Of a stretch of 64,000 bases of DNA, positions 1-13,000 are shown piece after piece (positions within the stretch are counted from its first letter, which is position 1; each line of letters starts with the position of its first letter). The notes beneath the pieces are model-generated. The model was not told where the DNA came from. It ran no database searches and was given only the letters and a program-made list of their open reading frames with translations. The DNA is from Erythroxylum novogranatense (taxonomy: Eukaryota; Streptophyta; Magnoliopsida; Malpighiales; Erythroxylaceae), in assembly GCA_029891385.1 (NCBI GenBank), contig CM057227.1, positions 60,885,567 to 60,949,566 on the forward strand, written 5' to 3'. Made by a program: the position numbers and the translations under genes.

Positions 1-3000
1 TTGGACCTTTCATTCAACAAGATAAAGGATTTGCCTGAAGAAATTAGTTTTTTGGATGGCTTGATAACCTTGAAAGTTGCTAATAATAAATTAGGGGAAC
101 TACCCTCAGGATTGTCTTTACTACAAAGATTGGAGAACTTGGACCTGTCAAATAATAGATTGACGTCACTGGGGTCTCTTGAACTCAACTTAATGCATAA
201 GCTCCAGTATTTAAACCTTCAGGTACTCTTTTATGATTAAGATAGATTTGTTCATTTAAGGAGAAGGAAATCAATTTTAATTCTCAATATCATCCTTGGC
301 TCATGTGATTCATTAATGAATTTGAAAGGGTTCTTCATTTTCTCCTTTTTTTTCTTTGGAATTTGGTTTCTAAATGTTAGTCCTTTGAATTTTTAGTGGT
401 AGTTATTAAGGATGGCAATGGGAATCGGGTTGGGCTATGTCTGATTCTGGCCCAACTTGGCCCAACGCCATTGCTTGTGGCCTGAGCCTAGCTTGAAGCT
501 TGATCAAGCTCGAGTCTACTTGGGCCACCACAAAACTATGTTGTTTTGGTGCAATCGACTAAGATGATGTTATTTTGGTGAAACTTACAGTCCAAAACGA
601 CATTGTTCTGGGCAATTATACCAAAATGATGTTATTTTGGCAAGGGATTTCGAGCTGGGCTTAGCCAGTTGACTTCAAGTTGGGCTGGGCCGAGCTTTAA
701 TTGTCAACCTTAGTAGTTATGTTGAGTTTATCGTTATAAATTTTGCTACCTTGTATGGCCTTCAATTGTGGGATAAGATATGCATTTTCCACTGGACAGC
801 TTTAACTTTGGAATTCTCTTGAGATCGAAATTGTTTGGTGATTTCCTTTAGTTTGTAGTCTCAGACTAGGTATTATCTATAAAATTTCTTTTATGAATCT
901 TGTAGTTCTTAACAATCATTGTCCTTGTGGCATATTTTGCATATTCATGTTTATGTGTCTGAACCTGACATTTTTGTTTATCTTCTGATTTCTGATACAT
1001 CAAGTACAATAAACTACTCAGATGTTGTCACATACCTCCGTGGATATGCTGCAACTTTGAGGGAAATGGAAAGGATTCATCAAATGATGATTTTATAAGC
1101 TCTTCAGTTGAAATGGATGTTAATGAGACCAACATTGAGGAGGGTGATATAAATTTTGCATGTAAAGGTGAGGGACTGTTCATTTTAATTTCTTTATGCT
1201 TTCCTTGGGTTTTCTGATAGATATTTTGGTTTTTAATTATTGCAGGCTCGCGACATTCTGTCTCAGGTTCATTAGTGGGGACCGCATCCAGTGGCAGATG
1301 TTTTGCCACCCGAAAGTTGAGTAAGAGGTGGAAACGGCGGCATTATTTGCAACAAAGAGCTCGCCAGGAACGCTTAAACAATAGTAGGCAGCGTAAAGGT
1401 GAACTGCACAATGAATGTCCGACTCTGTGGGAAAGCGAGAATGACAATTTAGACAATATAGATGTGCCTACATCTGAAAATCATGCTAAAGTGGGGTTAG
1501 AAATTGTTTGTCTGGATGGTGGTGATGATAAAGTACTTTCTGCTGGTGAAGCTGAAGGTGAAAACTTGCTTGGTAGTGTTGATGATAATAAATTCAGTTC
1601 AAAGAAGGGATCTGACAGAGAGGATTGCTCTTGTTACGTTGAATCTGTGAACAAAGGAAGGGAGGATGACCATTGTGTGCATGAAAAGCTGTTAGCATCT
1701 ACGCCTAATGGAGCTGTTGTGCAAGATGAAGATTCAACTTCTGAAATATTAAAAATAGCATGTAAATCGAAAAGGCATTCGGATAGGGATTTGGATAATC
1801 CAAAACCATGCAAGTATAGGAGGCCTATGGAAGACTGTTCAAATCTGTCATGCAAATACAGTAGTTTTTCATTTTGTGGCATTAAAGACCATCTGGCAGA
1901 TGGATTTTATGATGCAGGCCGGGATCGGCCTTTTTTACCTCTAAGTGATTATGAGAAAATTCTACATCTTGACTCACGTGAGGTTATTCTTTTAGACAGG
2001 TGAGTTTTGTATGGAGGTGTAATGGATATTAGCATAATTAATATGCTTGTTTCAATGATGAACAGGTTCTGATATCTTTAATTTTTCCTTTAGGGAGAAG
2101 GATGAAGAGTTAAATGCAATTGCGCTCTCTGCCCAAGCTTTGGTGTCCCGACTAAAGAGACTGAATGGAATTTCTAAAGGGAGGAGTAGTGCTGTTGATA
2201 ACTTGCAAATTGCATCACTGCTTGCACTTTTTGTTTCAGATCATTTTGGGGGGAGTGATAGAAGTTCTGCTGTTGAAAGAGCACGAAAATATGTGTCTGG
2301 TTCAAACTACAGGAAGCCATTTGTTTGCACATGTTCTACTGGAAGCAGCACTATTAGTACATTCACTAGTCGAGATGCAAAGATTCGAGAAGATATTGTT
2401 TTCAGTGATGTTTGTGAGAAATCTTTGCGTTCTATCAAAGCAAAAAGAAATTCTATTATTATTCCTTTAGGGTCCTTGCAGTTTGGCATTTGTAGGCACA
2501 GAGCCTTACTAATGAAGGTATTCGTTCTTTTTACACGTTTTCATTAAATTAAACATTATGTTTCTTGCATAAGCATTTGAGTTATTATGACCTAATGGAG
2601 TTTAATATGTCCAGTATCTTTGTGACCGAATGGATCCTCCAATTCCTTGCGAACTTGTCAGGGGTTACCTGGACTTCTTACCTCATGCCTGGAATACCAT
2701 TTTAACAAAGAAGGGCGATTCATTGGTTCGCATGATAGTAGATGCATGCTTTCCTCTAGATATTAGAGAAGAGAGTGATCCAGAATATATCTGCAGGTTA
2801 GTTCAGCTTTTCGTAAGAATTTGTTGTACCTCCTTCATTAAGGCACTGCCCTGTATATTGCTGCCTGTGGAGATTTTGTGTGACAGTTGGGCTTGTACCA
2901 TTACATAACACTGAACTTAGTTGATTGCTTTGTGGCTCTAGGAGTGACAGACGTGTGGTTTGGAGAGTATGTAGATTAAGCAGTGTACAAGGGTTGTTGG

Positions 3001-6000
3001 AGCTCATTCACCCTGGAAGTTGTTTCATGGCAACAAACTTCTTTCAGATTAATTTTTGTAGTTGAAATTATGGAATATTTTTCCCGGTTCTGGGTTTACA
3101 TAATTCCATGCCTTAATTTTCATGATCATGTGGACCATAACTAAAGCAAAAGCAATGAAGTTTAAGATTCTGAATAGATTTAGGTGTCAATTTGAGTACT
3201 TGTTATTTCTTGAATAACATCCAGGAATATGATTATATGGTAGGTTCTCAGGTACTCCAATTTCTAATATGTGTTTTATTCCACATGTATCTGATGCTAA
3301 AGGTACATTCCACTCAGTCGGACTAAGTTTTCTCCTTCAACTGAGGGCACTCTGGATCCTAGTTGTTCATTTCCTTCTTTATCTTCATTTGACAAGATAG
3401 AAAAAACAGCTTCCAGTACTCTTATCCTATGCAAATTTGGATCTTTTGAAGCTGCAGCAAAGGTACTTTATAACTTTGAAGCTATCTCCAATTACATACA
3501 TTTTGCCTTATTTTTCAGCATACTGCTTACTTTATTTGATTGTGTAAACCTTTATAGATGAAGAGTTTAATGCACCTCACCTTTATAAATAGTGTATAAC
3601 TTAGTGAAATTATGATTATGGATATGCGGTGGTTTGATGGAAAGTAAACATTTTTCTTTTGCAATGTGTGAACAATTTTTTTTTTCAATTAGACTTCATA
3701 TTGATTAAATGTCCCAGAAAGAGTGTTGAGGCTATTATTCTTATAAAAATGATTTGGTTAATCACCTATTCCTTTATTTTTCTCTATTGAGCCTGAAGTT
3801 TTATGTTTTCTTAATGATCTAGTCCAATTATACAGAGCATTTGATTGTGACACAAGAATGGTAACATCTGTCTTAATGTAGATTCGGTCTTTTACATGAA
3901 TTTCCGCATTGGTAGTCATCATATCCTTAAGTCAGTCCAATTCCTTTCTCACTAGCACCATGTCATGAATGCACCAGATAATTTTTGCATGACCATAACT
4001 CAAAGTTGCCAGCTACTTCATTTGGATTTCTATGGAGTCTGGTGGAGTGGTGGAGAAGGAAAGGCCAATTTGTTATGAATGAACAAACCTAATCTACATT
4101 GGTGCTTGTAGCCTGATGTGTCTGATATTAACATCATTTTCATCAAAGTTATTGGCATATACATTGTAAAGAAATTTGAATCAATATGTTTAAGAATATA
4201 ATTGCTGGTCGACCTTGTTCTTTTCTTTCTATGTTAGTTTTTTCATGATGTTTTTCTTAGTATTTTCAGTTGTTAAACACAACTTAGAATTGCCTTTGAT
4301 GCTGTTTGAGTTTATCTTGTTGGACATAGGTGCGGGCTTTAGAAGTATCTGGGGTGTCAATGGATGAAATAAGGAACTTTGAGTACAGCTGCCTTGGAGA
4401 ACTCAGGATTTTAGGTGCATTAAAGCACCCCTGCATTGTTGAAATGTATGGACACCAGATCTCATCAAAGTGGGTTTCTTCTGAAGATGGAGTCTCGGAC
4501 TGCCGTATATTGCAGTCTGCAATTTTTCTGGAACATGTTAAAGGGGGGTCTTTAAATGTACGCATTCTCTAACTTTATATGGTAGATGTTGACAAGTTGT
4601 TTGACCTCTTTCCCCTCTTGTTAGTGATTGTTCTCCCTTCCATTTTGCAGAGTTATTTAAACAAGATGGCAAAAACTGGTGAAAAGCATGTACCATTGAA
4701 TTTAGCACTGTTTATTGCTCGAGATGTGGCATGTGCATTGTCAGAGCTGCATTCAAAAGACATAATTCATCGTGACATTAAAAGTGAAAACATACTGATT
4801 GATTTAGAGAGTAAGAGAGCTGATGGTTCTCCTGTGATTAAGCTCTGTGATTTTGACAGAGCAGTACCAGTTAGGTCTTTCTTGCATACATGTTGTATTT
4901 CCCATAGAGGGATTCCACCTCCTGATGTTTGTGTTGGAACACCTCGCTGGATGGCACCTGAGGTTTTTCGGGCAATGAATAAGCCTAACATTTACGGTCT
5001 GGTATGTTGTTTCTCCTATCTCTTGGATAATATTTAAAAAGATGGTCTGGTGTCTGAATACTGTCTTCCCTCCATATGGTAAAGTACTTATTCATTGCAT
5101 ATAATCTAATTTCTGCAATATTCATAAAAGCATCATATTTATATGCTTACACACGAGTCTATGTATTCTTGGGTTTTTATGCTTCCTCGAGTTGAGAAAG
5201 CCAGGGGATAGATTGTTCTCTGATTTTCATCAAAGTTGAGAAATATAACATGAAGTGCCTTGTGATGGAGTAGCATTTTCCATTTTAGGGAGGATAAGGT
5301 GGGTGCCATTAGTGAAAATAGTAGGATAGACTAGCTATAGAAAAGCATGCATGTGGTCTAACAAGAGAAGAAATGCTGATCAAGTCAGTGAAAATGTGAA
5401 GTTATTCATTGGTCTTCTTGTGTGATTACAGTGCTTAGAAGACCTACCTTACCATAATCACCTGAATAGAATTTCCAATGATTTTGATCTGTTTAATCGT
5501 GTGGACTGTGTCCTTGATCATTCATTGTTTTTGCAGTCTCTTCTGATTACTTGCTTCTAAGTGTTGAAATCTTAAGAACTTCGGCATGTGACTTCTGAAG
5601 TTGATCATCCATATAAAGTTTCATTTTGGGGAAAAAGGCGGCAATTGAGTATTCTACAAATTAGATCAATTTCCTGATTTTATGAAAGTTCAGTGGACTT
5701 TTCCATAATTTTCTTTGTGATAAATATCTATTTACTGATGGGCCACTGCTTTGCTTTGTCTGCCAAAATCTGTCTTTTACCCGTGAATAAGATAGCAAAA
5801 GTACAATGACACCATTTACAAGCGCTAAAATTTGAAATACAGATGATTTAAGCTTGTTCATACTCCTTTTAGCTGATGCATCTTGTTTTCTGTATGATAA
5901 TAGGAAGTGGATATTTGGTCATTCGGATGTCTCCTTTTGGAATTGTTGACCTTAAAAGCCCCATATTCTGGCGTATCTGAATTAGAAATACATGAACTTC

Positions 6001-6383
6001 TTCAGGTACAAGCCTCTTTTATCTCCAGAAATATTAAAATTTGAATGCAGAAAGTAATTGATAAGTTCCGTACCAGTCTCATTAGTTGAAGGATGAGCTT
6101 GATCTTGTTGTGTCTAGCCTAAGTCTTTCTCTTCTTCCTTACGCAGACAGGGAAACGGCCACGACTACCTGATGAGTTAGAGGCACCAGGATTGATGGGT
6201 GAAACTGAAGCAAGTAAATGCAGCGCAACCTTGCAGGACCCTGAGACTGAATCAGCACTGAGATTTCTTGTTGATTTGTATCATCATTGTACAATGGCAA
6301 ACCCATCTGAACGTCCTTCAGCAGCAGAACTATACCAGTTATTGCTTGAACGTTCAAACACTTTCGCTAGTTCAAGGTGTTAG
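1..6383 (+). CDS. LRR - EDR1-like - protein kinase, 5'-partial, 10 exons
   Basis: Exons placed by GT/AG sites and frame continuity: <1-222, 1005-1167, 1246-1999, 2094-2517, 2615-2796, 3303-3462, 4330-4557, 4651-5001, 5904-6005, 6147-6383, giving about 940 residues and a TAG stop. Residues 1-74 are leucine-rich repeats (LDLSFNKIKDLPEEI type). A basic/acidic linker follows, starting near GTASSGRCFATRKLSKRWKR. Residues ~380-600 resemble the EDR1/CTR1 N-terminal domain (GICRHRALLMKYLCDRMDPP). The kinase domain spans ~610-930: the likely ATP-binding Lys ends exon 6 (EAAAK), HRDIKSEN is the catalytic loop (~751), GTPRWMAPE is the activation-segment end, and DIWSFGCLLLELL is subdomain IX. The DFG motif reads DFD (4849-4857). 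The domain order matches my recollection of Arabidopsis AT1G04210, a putative Raf-related kinase of about 1,100 residues, so roughly 150-200 N-terminal residues lie outside the window. No stops or frameshifts were found, so the gene looks functional. Substrate unknown. Confidence 0.9.
407..712. mobile_element. hAT-type MITE in intron 1 of the kinase gene
   Basis: A 306-bp non-coding insertion with 12-bp terminal inverted repeats TAAGGATGGCAA (407-418) and TTGTCAACCTTA (701-712), which match at 10 of 12 positions. It is flanked by a perfect 8-bp duplication GTAGTTAT (399-406 and 713-720). The 8-bp duplication and the GGATGGCAA-type terminus are typical of non-autonomous hAT elements. Inside are about four degenerate copies of a palindrome related to CCAAAACGACGTCGTTTTGG (around 530-553, 563-579, 592-611, 621-640) and runs of GGGCTGGGCC. 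It lies wholly in intron 1 and does not touch the splice sites. Confidence 0.85.
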
Positions 6384-7090
6384 GGGAAAAGAAAATGTGT
6401 GAATTAACTTCCTAAGTCATAATTTATCATTAATCCCAAATTTTGCAGCCATAGGATTGTTTATTCTTGGAGGATTCATATTCCTTTCGGCCTCAAATGT
6501 TTGGGTTTCCTTTGGAGTTAGGTCAACGTTACTGTATTTTCATATGCTATGCGAGCCTGTTGTACTTGTAGCCCAAGATGTTCATTTCTGTAAATTTTGT
6601 AGGTAGTAGAAAAGATCGCCACAGCTTGATTTGGAGTTTTTGATTATGAAATTGAATCTTGCTTTCGTTAAGCGGATAATTTTGGAAGGGTATATGTTCT
6701 GTTGTTACATTGTATAGATGTACTGCCGATATATACTGTACACTATATAGCCATATTTATTTTTTTTGCTGTGCCGCTCTCTTTCGTCTGACGGAATTAT
6801 GAGTAACAAAGGGCCGGACTGGGCCTGAGTAGACGGAGTTATGAGCATCAATGGGCAGCACTGAGTTTAAGATAGCTGAGTTCAACCCCAACTGGACATG
6901 GACACCTTGAAGTTTGATTTGACTTTTAAAATTTTAAAATTTTAAAAATTAAAAAATGAAAAAGATCAAAACTAGAAGAATTTGGAAACTGCTCTCAACA
7001 TGAACACTCAAACTACTCGGCACACAACACGATGGCTATGCGGCCAAAAAAGTTCGCATAGGAGAGGGATGAAGACCCCATCTTCCACCT
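6384..7090 (+). other. Kinase 3' UTR and downstream spacer
   Basis: After the kinase stop the sequence is AT-rich without an ORF. The transcript probably ends between about 6580 and 6780, but I see no single convincing polyadenylation signal. Positions 6928-6960 are an A/T low-complexity run. The start of the LINE remnant should lie between about 6960 and 7090 but shows no clear boundary. Confidence 0.4.
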
Positions 7091-7093
7091 CCT

Positions 7094-7966
7094 ACTGTTC
7101 TGAGCCTCCCATTAAGTTATAGCGCGGTGGTCACCGAAATCTCTGAGCCTGACATGGACACAAAAGATTTTGAGTGGCTAGAAGAGGAACCTATAGAAGT
7201 AACAGAGGGGGATATATCACTAATCCAAGGCACATGTGGATTGAGAATCGATTTGTTCAACACCTTCAAAGGGAAATTAGACAAAGCATGGGCAAACGCA
7301 ATAGTGATCAAACTTTTAGGTTGCAGAATCGACTTTCACCTACTTAAGTCCATATTGATCATAATGTGGAAACCTATAGATCCTATGAAAATTGTTGATA
7401 TAGACAATGAGTTTTACCTTATTAATTTCATAGATGAGGAAGATTACATCTGGACTCTTACTCAGGGGCCATGGCTTATTTCTAGACACACTCTTTCGGT
7501 GCAACCATGGCATCTGGACTTTAGGCCCTCCACCAGAAAAATCATGCATGTAGTAGCGTGGGTGAGATTCCTTGAACTCTCCGTCACCCAGTATCACCCC
7601 TCGATTCTCACCGCCCTCGACAACTTGGTAGGTCGCATAGTTAAGATTGATAGCACTACTCAATTAACTCACCGGGGTAGATTCGCTAGGGTCACTGTGG
7701 ATCTCGACCTCAGTTCTCCTCTTCGATCCATCGTAGAATTAGATGGCAAACTCATTAAGGTAGCCTACGAGGGCCTACCCCAAATCTGCCTCAACTGTGG
7801 TATTGTCAGATATGGGGCTCCGACTTGCCCAACCAGACCTTCTGTTCCACCCGACTCCACACCCACTGTTGGAATCCCACCCTGGAGAGTCACGTCTCCG
7901 ACGTCCTACGTGACATCTGGACGCGCATCCTATAAGGAAGGAATTCCCCACCACGTTAAACCATAA
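7094..7966 (+). pseudogene. LINE (plant L1) ORF1 remnant, DUF4283 plus zinc knuckle
   Basis: An open frame of about 280 codons encodes the nucleic-acid-binding ORF1 protein of a plant LINE. The DUF4283 region runs from DISLIQGTCGLRID through the hallmark tract WTLTQGPWLISRHTLSVQPW and VAWVRFLELSVTQYHPSIL. It continues through RGRFARVTVDLDL to a CCHC-like knuckle near 7786-7830. The knuckle reads CLNCGIVRYGAPTC, so the usual GH histidine is missing. No ATG is in frame at the expected start; the frame is open upstream to at least 7094. ORF2 (endonuclease and reverse transcriptase) is absent: the sequence changes to LTR-like DNA around 7970-8000. It is either a truncated copy or one cut by the LTR material that follows. 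Confidence 0.8.
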
Positions 7967-8405
7967 ACCCGAACCCATTTCAATTACTTCTGAATGGATC
8001 TCAAAAAAATTATCCTAATTTTCCTCCTGAAAAAAATCGACCTGCTTAGGGCCCAAAATTAAATCCGATTCTTAAGCTAAAATGAAAATTTCATGTCTCC
8101 ATAATATTAAGGACCAAAAATCCCCTCAATCGGATTCCTATAAATCGAGAAATCGACCAAATACAGAATCATATTCAATATCTCTTTTCAATTGTCTCCT
8201 TTCGATTTAATCTATAAAATTCAACTAAATCCCGAAAATTCTAAATTTTGCATGAGCAGGTAGAAAATTTTTTTAGAAAATCAATGCTTCGAAAATCAAT
8301 TAAATCGGAGGTTAAACGAAAAAGTTACAAGCAAAATAGTGGGAAAATGTTGAATTTGGAAAAGGAAAATCAGAAAATAAAAAAAATAAAATCGGAAACT
8401 GGTGA

Positions 8406-8540
8406 ACGACGTCGCCTCACGCGTGAGCGCTCGACTCGCGATCGAGAGTCGGTCGCATGGGCGATGCGCTCGCCCTCGCGAGGGCGCTCGCAGGGTGAGA
8501 CGCTAGCCCTCGCGAGGGCGACGCTCGCCGCGCTCGTGAG
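8406..8540. repeat. CpG palindrome cluster in LTR fragment X
   Basis: About 135 bp of extreme CpG density in an AT-rich surrounding. Perfect palindromes include CTCACGCGTGAG (8416-8427), CGCCCTCGCGAGGGCG (8471-8486) and GCCCTCGCGAGGGC (8506-8519), separated by GC-rich spacers. The 112-residue plus-strand reading frame crossing it is a by-product. Confidence 0.85.
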
Positions 8541-8559
8541 ATCAGAAAATAATAATAAT

Positions 8560-9290
8560 TTTTTTAAAAATGAATTAAAACAATAGAAATTTTGAAAAAT
8601 TATAACTCTTCACACTGAAATGCAAAATTAAAAAATTTAATATCAATAAAAAGATAAAAGGAAGCTCTACAACTGCCATGAAGGATTCAAAAACTAATTT
8701 GTCCTCTAAGAGAGTCAAAAGCTACTTCAAAGTTTCTGCCCAAACTAAAATTATTCCATACAATAACAGAAATTCGAAAAATCATATCTTTTAACCCAAA
8801 AACCAAAAAATGAGGAATTTTATATCAAAGGAAAGATAAAAAGACGATTTACAATTCTCATGAAGAAAGCAAAAATCAATTCAGTCTCCAAAAGAGGTAA
8901 AAACTCTTTCAAAGCTACTGCTTATAAAATGACCATTTAAATAGTAACAGAATCTTTCTAAACCTCATAACTCTTTACTCCTAATCCCAAAAATGGCATA
9001 TTATACCTCAATGGAAAGAATATCAGACAATCTACATCTTTCATGAAGAATTCAAAAATCAATGTAGGCTCTAAGAAAGTGAAAAACTCCTTTCAAAATA
9101 TACTGCCTGGATAATACCCTTTCCAACAGTAACAACATTATTTCAAACCTTATAACTTCTTAATCCTAGGTATAAAAGCGACATATTATATACTAATGGA
9201 AAGCTCTAAACATGAACTACAATCTTCAAGAAGACTTCCCAATCTAATTCAAAGTCTAAGAGGGTTAAAACCTCAGTCAAAGTTTCTGCC
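8560..9290 (-). repeat. Four ~182-bp tandem units in LTR fragment X
   Basis: A sentence of the type TCATAACTCTT ... CTACAACTTTCATGAAGAA ... GTCAAAAACTACTTCAAAGTTTCTGCC recurs. The TTCTGCC-like marker falls at about 8740, 8921, 9106 and 9290, a spacing of 181-185 bp. Units are diverged from one another, so the array is old or under little homogenisation. Confidence 0.75.
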
Positions 9291-9699
9291 CTTTTAGAAA
9301 AATTTGACAGCACCTCTCCTAAAATTTCACTAGCCAAAATCCTTCAAACACACAACCAAAATTTCCAACACCTACACAAGACTTTAATCTCCACATTCTT
9401 CAATCTCCCAACTCCCAAATCAATCCATATAATCCCAAAGACTAACTCAAATGGCAGCAACCACAATCTTACTCTATTTGACAATCTTAAACCATACAAC
9501 AATACATATTTATGAAACATACACAAGATACATTAAAATTCAAATCTCTTTCATTTACATAGAAGATATGAGTTATTACAAAGCTTTAGAGAGCATTTTA
9601 GCCCAAATACATCAAAAGTATCAAAAGTGCAAATTACAAAGAAAGATCATTGATCCAAAATGCATCTAAAGCTTTGTTTCCAAATAAAGCTTCAGAAGT

Positions 9700-10026
9700 A
9701 AAATGTATAGGAGTAATGCCTCAATCCTGATGCGCTTCCTCATATTCTCGCTCGTCGCCTGTGGAGGGGAAAAGGGGTGTGAGCTTGATGGCTCAGTGGG
9801 TAACAATTTAATAACTAAGAATAAACATGTAAAAATTCTTTAACAATTCTTTTCAAAGCAATTTTACCAAAAACACTTTTGCCATAAAGAATTCCTCATC
9901 AATTTCAATTGATTTAAAAAACATTTACAAAAATCAACAATTACAACGTAATGTCACATAAACACATAGAGATGGTTTGGGTGGATTCAAACGGAACGTA
10001 CTACACATTCCCGCGGAGCGGTCATA
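9700..10026 (-). mobile_element. 3' LTR of gypsy element A, left part
   Basis: Minus-oriented LTR sequence that continues at 14497 on the other side of the inserted solo LTR. It contains the conserved hairpin GAGCT-TGAT-GGCTC (9781-9794) followed leftwards by the C-rich tract seen in the related LTRs. In those relatives about 500-1000 bp of LTR lie beyond this hairpin; here only about 70 bp do before fragment X begins, so the 3' end of this LTR has been lost. The insertion target TCATA occupies 10022-10026. Confidence 0.5.
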
Positions 10027-13000
10027 TGTTGGACCCCGAACCTTGAAGCGAAATTTAGAAATAATAAATGAAATCAAATGAGTGTTTTATATGTGATTTG
10101 TGTTATAGATGAGGAAATGTGAATTATGTAAAGATATGAGTTGGGAAATCTTAAGTATGAATTATGGTTATATATGTGAGATCTTATGCAAAAATAAGAG
10201 ATTTTGAATGACAAGATGCTATTGAATGTAAGAAATCATATGAATTGAGGTTGAGATTTGGGTGAATTCCAAATCATAGTTGCATTGTTATAAATGGTGT
10301 GCATTTAAGAAAGTGAAGTTTAGGATGAATGTTAAATGTATATGCTGATTCAAGGGAAATTAAGGAATGATTGAAATAGAATTGGCTAAAGTAGCCTTCT
10401 TTGAAGTTGTAGCGTGATCTTTTATCTTTCCAACGAGACTAAGTATGCGAGTTTTCGAGATCGGAGTTAAGAGTTATAGGTGATACAAGTTATGATATTA
10501 TTTGAGATTGATGTTAGTGACAGCTATGATGAATGTTTGAAATTTGAGGTTATGATGAACCAATTTAGTTGAGATTTGAGAAGTTCATGAATTGAGTTTG
10601 TTGCTTGAATTATTATGAAGTATTTAGACTTTTGAATAAGTAGATATGTGAAGATTATAGGTGTATGTGATTGTAGTTTGGATGAGAAAAACATTGGAAG
10701 AAGGTTGAAGAAGTTTTGGAAATTTGCATGTCCGTTAAACGGACATGGGAGTCCGTTTAACGGACAGCTACGGGTCAAAAGGACCCCTTCCCTTGCGCAT
10801 GTCCGTTAGGCGGACACGGATGTCCGTTTAACGGACATTCTCGGATGTTTCGGATCAGTTTTGGTCGTATGTGTCCGTTAAACGGACATGCATGTCCGTT
10901 TAACGGACAGCTACGGGTCACCTTGGGAAAATTGTGATTTTAACCAGTTTTGAGGCCGAATATCGCTTCTAGGCCTATAATACGAGTTGTAGATCTTGAT
11001 GTTAGCTTTAAAATGGCACTAGAACGAAGTAATTTGTATATTTGTAAAGAAAGTTATAGCATTTGCGCCAAAAGAGTTTCAAATTGATTTCTGTTTTGAA
11101 CATGTTGAGTTGTTTTGATCATAACTCACTCATCCGACCTCGGATTGAGGAGATTCTTAAAGCATTGAATTCCTAACACATGTGTCCTTCTCTCCATGAA
11201 AATTTGTATCAATCGGAGTTGAATTGAAAAATTTTGATTGAATCATATGATAATCAGAATGTTTTGTTTCATTCTGATCTTGCTATTTTTCCTTCCTCTT
11301 TCGACCTTGTCAAATCATTTGCTTATATCTTTTCCGTCCGACATCCGAATGGCTCGGTTCTTGAAGCGTTGGATTCCTAAGACAATGAAGTTCATGATTA
11401 TGTGAAAATTATAAATTTTAGAGATTTAATTGAGCAAGATTATGTGAATCAAAGTGAGTCAGGAAAGTTTCTGAACATAGTTCAGTACTTTGCGAATTTT
11501 GGGATCTGTAGAGATCCGATTGAAGCGATGTTTGAGGAATAATAAAGTTAAGACATGGGGCTACAATTGTTATGAAGGAACCAAATTTCATTTTAGCCTT
11601 TGAGAATGTTTATTTGTGGAAGGAAGTGAATTCTAGAAACTGCGATAGTAAAAGGATATGTCCGACATGTTTGGACTATAACTTTTGATATAGTGCTCCG
11701 AATTGGACGATTCTTGAGGCATTATGAAGTTAAGACATAGAGGGACAATTCTATAGAAGGAAGTTTTAGCAAATTCCTTCATTTAGATGTGAGAATAATT
11801 GTCCAAAAGTAAGCATGACTTAAAGAAACATTCAGGGCAATTTGGGAAGTTAACTTAAGGATTTGAGTTTAAGGCTTTCAAGTAAGGGCAAAGTGTCTTT
11901 TACTTTCTTTTAAATGAGATGGCATATAAAAGGAGGCTTTGTCGTGGATGAAGGAAGAGTGTCGAAAATTCTAGAAGAAGAAAGAAGAAAGAAGAAAGAG
12001 GAAGAGAAAGAGGAAGAATCGTGGGAGAGAAGAAGAAGGAGGAAGAAGAGGAAGATTTCTGAGTTTTTCAAGCTTCTTTTTCTATGGATTCTTGAGGGAA
12101 AAGAGGGAAGGAGAAGAGATTTACTCCAAGACAAGAGGAAATTTCGAAATTTAGGAGAGAAAGGTAAGAGATGAGTTTAATGTTTGAGTTTTCTTGAGTT
12201 TTTAGTTGTTTTATCCTAAGATGGTTATGGGTTTGTTTTATATGAGGTTAATTTAAGTGATTATGCTTTTGGGTTATGTTAAATCATGGATGAGAAACTA
12301 TTTAGAATTTATGCTAAAGTATATGAGTAGAGATTTTGGAAGATTATGATGTAGAGAGGTTGGAATCTAAATGAGTTTGTGAAATATGATGAGTATGATA
12401 TGGGTTTTGGATGTTTATGGTTTAGGTGACTTATATAGGAAGAAAGAGTGAAGTAAAGATCAAAAGGAAGCCTTGGGCAATTGAGGATTGGAATAAGCAT
12501 ATGGCATGGATAAAAGGTGGGTGATATGTTTATTTTTCAAATTATGAGCTAATTCTATTTGTTGGTTTTATAAGATATTGTTTTACAAATGATTAAAACA
12601 ATTGCATTTGAAGAGGTTTATAAAATGTGAAAGTCACGGTTTCAAAATGATTTACTGAAAATTTCATAATGGTTGGATGATTCTCCACAAATGACTTTGA
12701 ATTGTCGATTAAATGGATTTCTTTATAAGTTAAATTGATAAAGATGACATATTCATTGAGTTCATTGTGTTTTATTGATTAATAAGTTGAGTATGTGAAT
12801 GAGTGTGATATGGTGTTTGCATGTTCTAGAAAGATTGTAAAGTGTGCATTTATTTGGGTGATATTGTGATTGATAAGTATTGCATTGAATATTAGATGAC
12901 ATGAAAAGTTCAATCTTTGAAAATGTGCCTTGAGCAATATGAGCTTTCAAGCGTGAATATGTGTTACATGGGTTTGGTTAGGTCCTTCATGTGGAGTCGA

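Larger units (their letters stand above)
7970..9700 (-). mobile_element. Gypsy LTR fragment X (minus orientation), truncated
   Basis: Non-coding AT-rich DNA. Its order of modules (8100-8340 segment, CpG palindrome cluster 8406-8540, ~182-bp repeats 8560-9290) matches 28100-29100 of the solo LTR at 25259-29769, so I read it as the 5'-side portion of a related LTR in minus orientation. The modules that should lie further left (GAGCT hairpin and 3' end) are missing. Neither edge is clear; the right edge, near 9660-9720, abuts the LTR of element A. Confidence 0.5.

Noticed and set aside
1028..1309. Minus-strand ORFs opposite kinase exons (also 1634-1882, 4284-4565, 4767-4991)
   Set aside because: Shadow frames of the spliced plus-strand gene.
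7127..7966. LINE ORF1 as a host DUF4283 gene
   Set aside because: Text and order are those of LINE ORF1 proteins, the knuckle is defective and there is no ATG in context.
8248..8586. 112-codon Arg-rich ORF
   Set aside because: Produced by the CpG palindrome cluster; no start context or protein similarity.
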